Shown here one piece after another: positions 4,559-5,180 of a DNA stretch of 5,180 nt. Position 1 is the first letter of the stretch. Each line of letters opens with the position of its first letter. The notes under the pieces are model-generated. The model saw only the letters and a program-made list of their open reading frames with translations, was not told the origin of the DNA and ran no database searches. The stretch is from Thermoguttaceae bacterium (GTDB taxonomy: Bacteria > Planctomycetota > Planctomycetia > Pirellulales > Thermoguttaceae), in the NCBI GenBank assembly GCA_017454585.1, contig JAFTCU010000072.1, forward strand, positions 1 to 5,180, read 5' to 3'. A program made the position numbers and the translations under genes.

Positions 4559-5180
4559 TCAGCCGCGGATCGCGATCCCTTCTTTTTCGAGGAAGGCGAG
4601 CCACTTCGTGCGGAAGTCGTCGATGTCCTCGCCGCTCAGGGTACGCTCATCGGAGCCGAGCCACAGGCGCCAGGTGTAACTGCCTTGCGTCTTTTCAAGG
4701 CCCTTTCCTTTGTAGAAATAGACGAAATCGCGCCCCTTCAGAAGTGGGTGCGTGAACTCGGCCAGCTTCGCGTCGAGGGCGGCGTAGCCCTTTCCGATCT
4801 CCCAAACGAGCGAGAAATCCTGCCACGAGCCCTGGTAAACGGGCATTCCGCCGAATTTCTGTTCCGGGAAAAGCGGCTGGTCGAGCTTCCAGTAGTCCAG
4901 CTCGAACCAGACGACCTGGCCGCCTTCCGAGACGATCGTGTTCAGGAATTTGCCGTCCAGAACGCCGAGTGCGCCGACTTTCTTGCCGTCTTTCACGTCG
5001 CCCTGGTAGATCTCGACCCAGTAGCCGTCCTGCATCCACGGAGCCGGAGCGCCGCCGGCCAGTGCCTTTTCCGGCGTGCCGGTCACGAAGGAGAAACTCG
5101 TGCCCAAAAGCTGGGCGAGGTCTTCCAGCGCGCCCTTGATCGTACGGTAGTGGTCCTCAAGCGTGCCGTACGCCGCGGTG
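4559..5180 (-). CDS. pheT: Phenylalanyl-tRNA synthetase beta subunit, C-terminal part (cut by window edge)
   Basis: This is the last 206 residues of the PheT chain of the (alpha-beta)2 enzyme that charges tRNA-Phe. The frame stays open to the right edge, so the start lies outside the window. An internal TTG at 5107 is not the real start. Recognisable parts in order are the IKGALEDLAQLLG segment (fragment residues 14-26), equivalent to the DlKGvvEaLLeaLG region of the synthetase-like core; DGKKVGALGVLDGKFLN with FELDYWKL, equivalent to the conserved dGk.iGvlGelhP...fEldl region; and a C-terminal FDX-ACB (anticodon-binding-like) domain over roughly the last 95 residues, with VYFYKGKGL, RTLSGED and a final IAIRG matching fDvYrGkgl, RTLtdeE and aelR. 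The usual RRDLA box is replaced by SWQDFSL, so the domain is divergent. The gene is GC-rich compared with the AT-rich region after it. The identification rests on motif order and is likely but not certain. Confidence 0.8.
   Translation of the reverse strand, partial: TAAYGTLEDHYRTIKGALEDLAQLLGTSFSFVTGTPEKALAGGAPAPWMQDGYWVEIYQGDVKDGKKVGALGVLDGKFLNTIVSEGGQVVWFELDYWKLDQPLFPEQKFGGMPVYQGSWQDFSLVWEIGKGYAALDAKLAEFTHPLLKGRDFVYFYKGKGLEKTQGSYTWRLWLGSDERTLSGEDIDDFRTKWLAFLEKEGIAIRG

Overview
This is a bacterial chromosomal window in which all four protein-coding genes lie on the minus strand. From right to left they are the 3' end of pheT (phenylalanyl-tRNA synthetase beta subunit, cut by the window edge), a glutamate-cysteine ligase gene (gshA-type, GCS2 family), a class II glutamine amidotransferase of the YafJ/Dug3/EgtC kind that overlaps the ligase gene by 8 bp, and an NCS2/AzgA-type purine permease. 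A bacterial identity follows from the PheT architecture, a near-perfect sigma70 promoter and strong Shine-Dalgarno sites. The phylum cannot be fixed from this window. The repeat family at 1711-1900 reminds me of dispersed palindromic elements in Lentisphaerota/Victivallales genomes, but that is a weak recollection, not a search result.

Layout: 1-222 has no gene, only a few short dyads. 223-1686 is the permease. 1687-1948 is intergenic and almost filled by a 190-bp palindromic element (1711-1900) made of three related two-tier hairpins; a possible promoter lies between it and the amidotransferase. 1949-4034 is the two-gene ligase-amidotransferase operon. 4035-4558 is a long, information-rich intergenic region. 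It holds a possible pheT terminator, an extended -10 sigma70 promoter pointing at the ligase gene, two similar operator-like dyads just downstream of it, and a leader of about 320 nt. The leader ends in an intrinsic terminator whose 5' arm is also claimed by a 17-bp long-range stem, which is the layout of a transcription attenuator or riboswitch. 4559-5180 is the pheT fragment.

How it may work together: the ligase makes gamma-glutamylcysteine, and the coupled amidotransferase carries the N-terminal cysteine and glutamine-site motifs of enzymes that hydrolyse gamma-glutamyl amides. No glutathione synthetase or ergothioneine genes are visible. The two may form a gamma-glutamyl-thiol module under two levels of control, an operator at the promoter and an attenuator in the leader. 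The attenuator fits no riboswitch class I recognise and is the best candidate for something undescribed here. The purine permease shows no obvious functional link to the pair.
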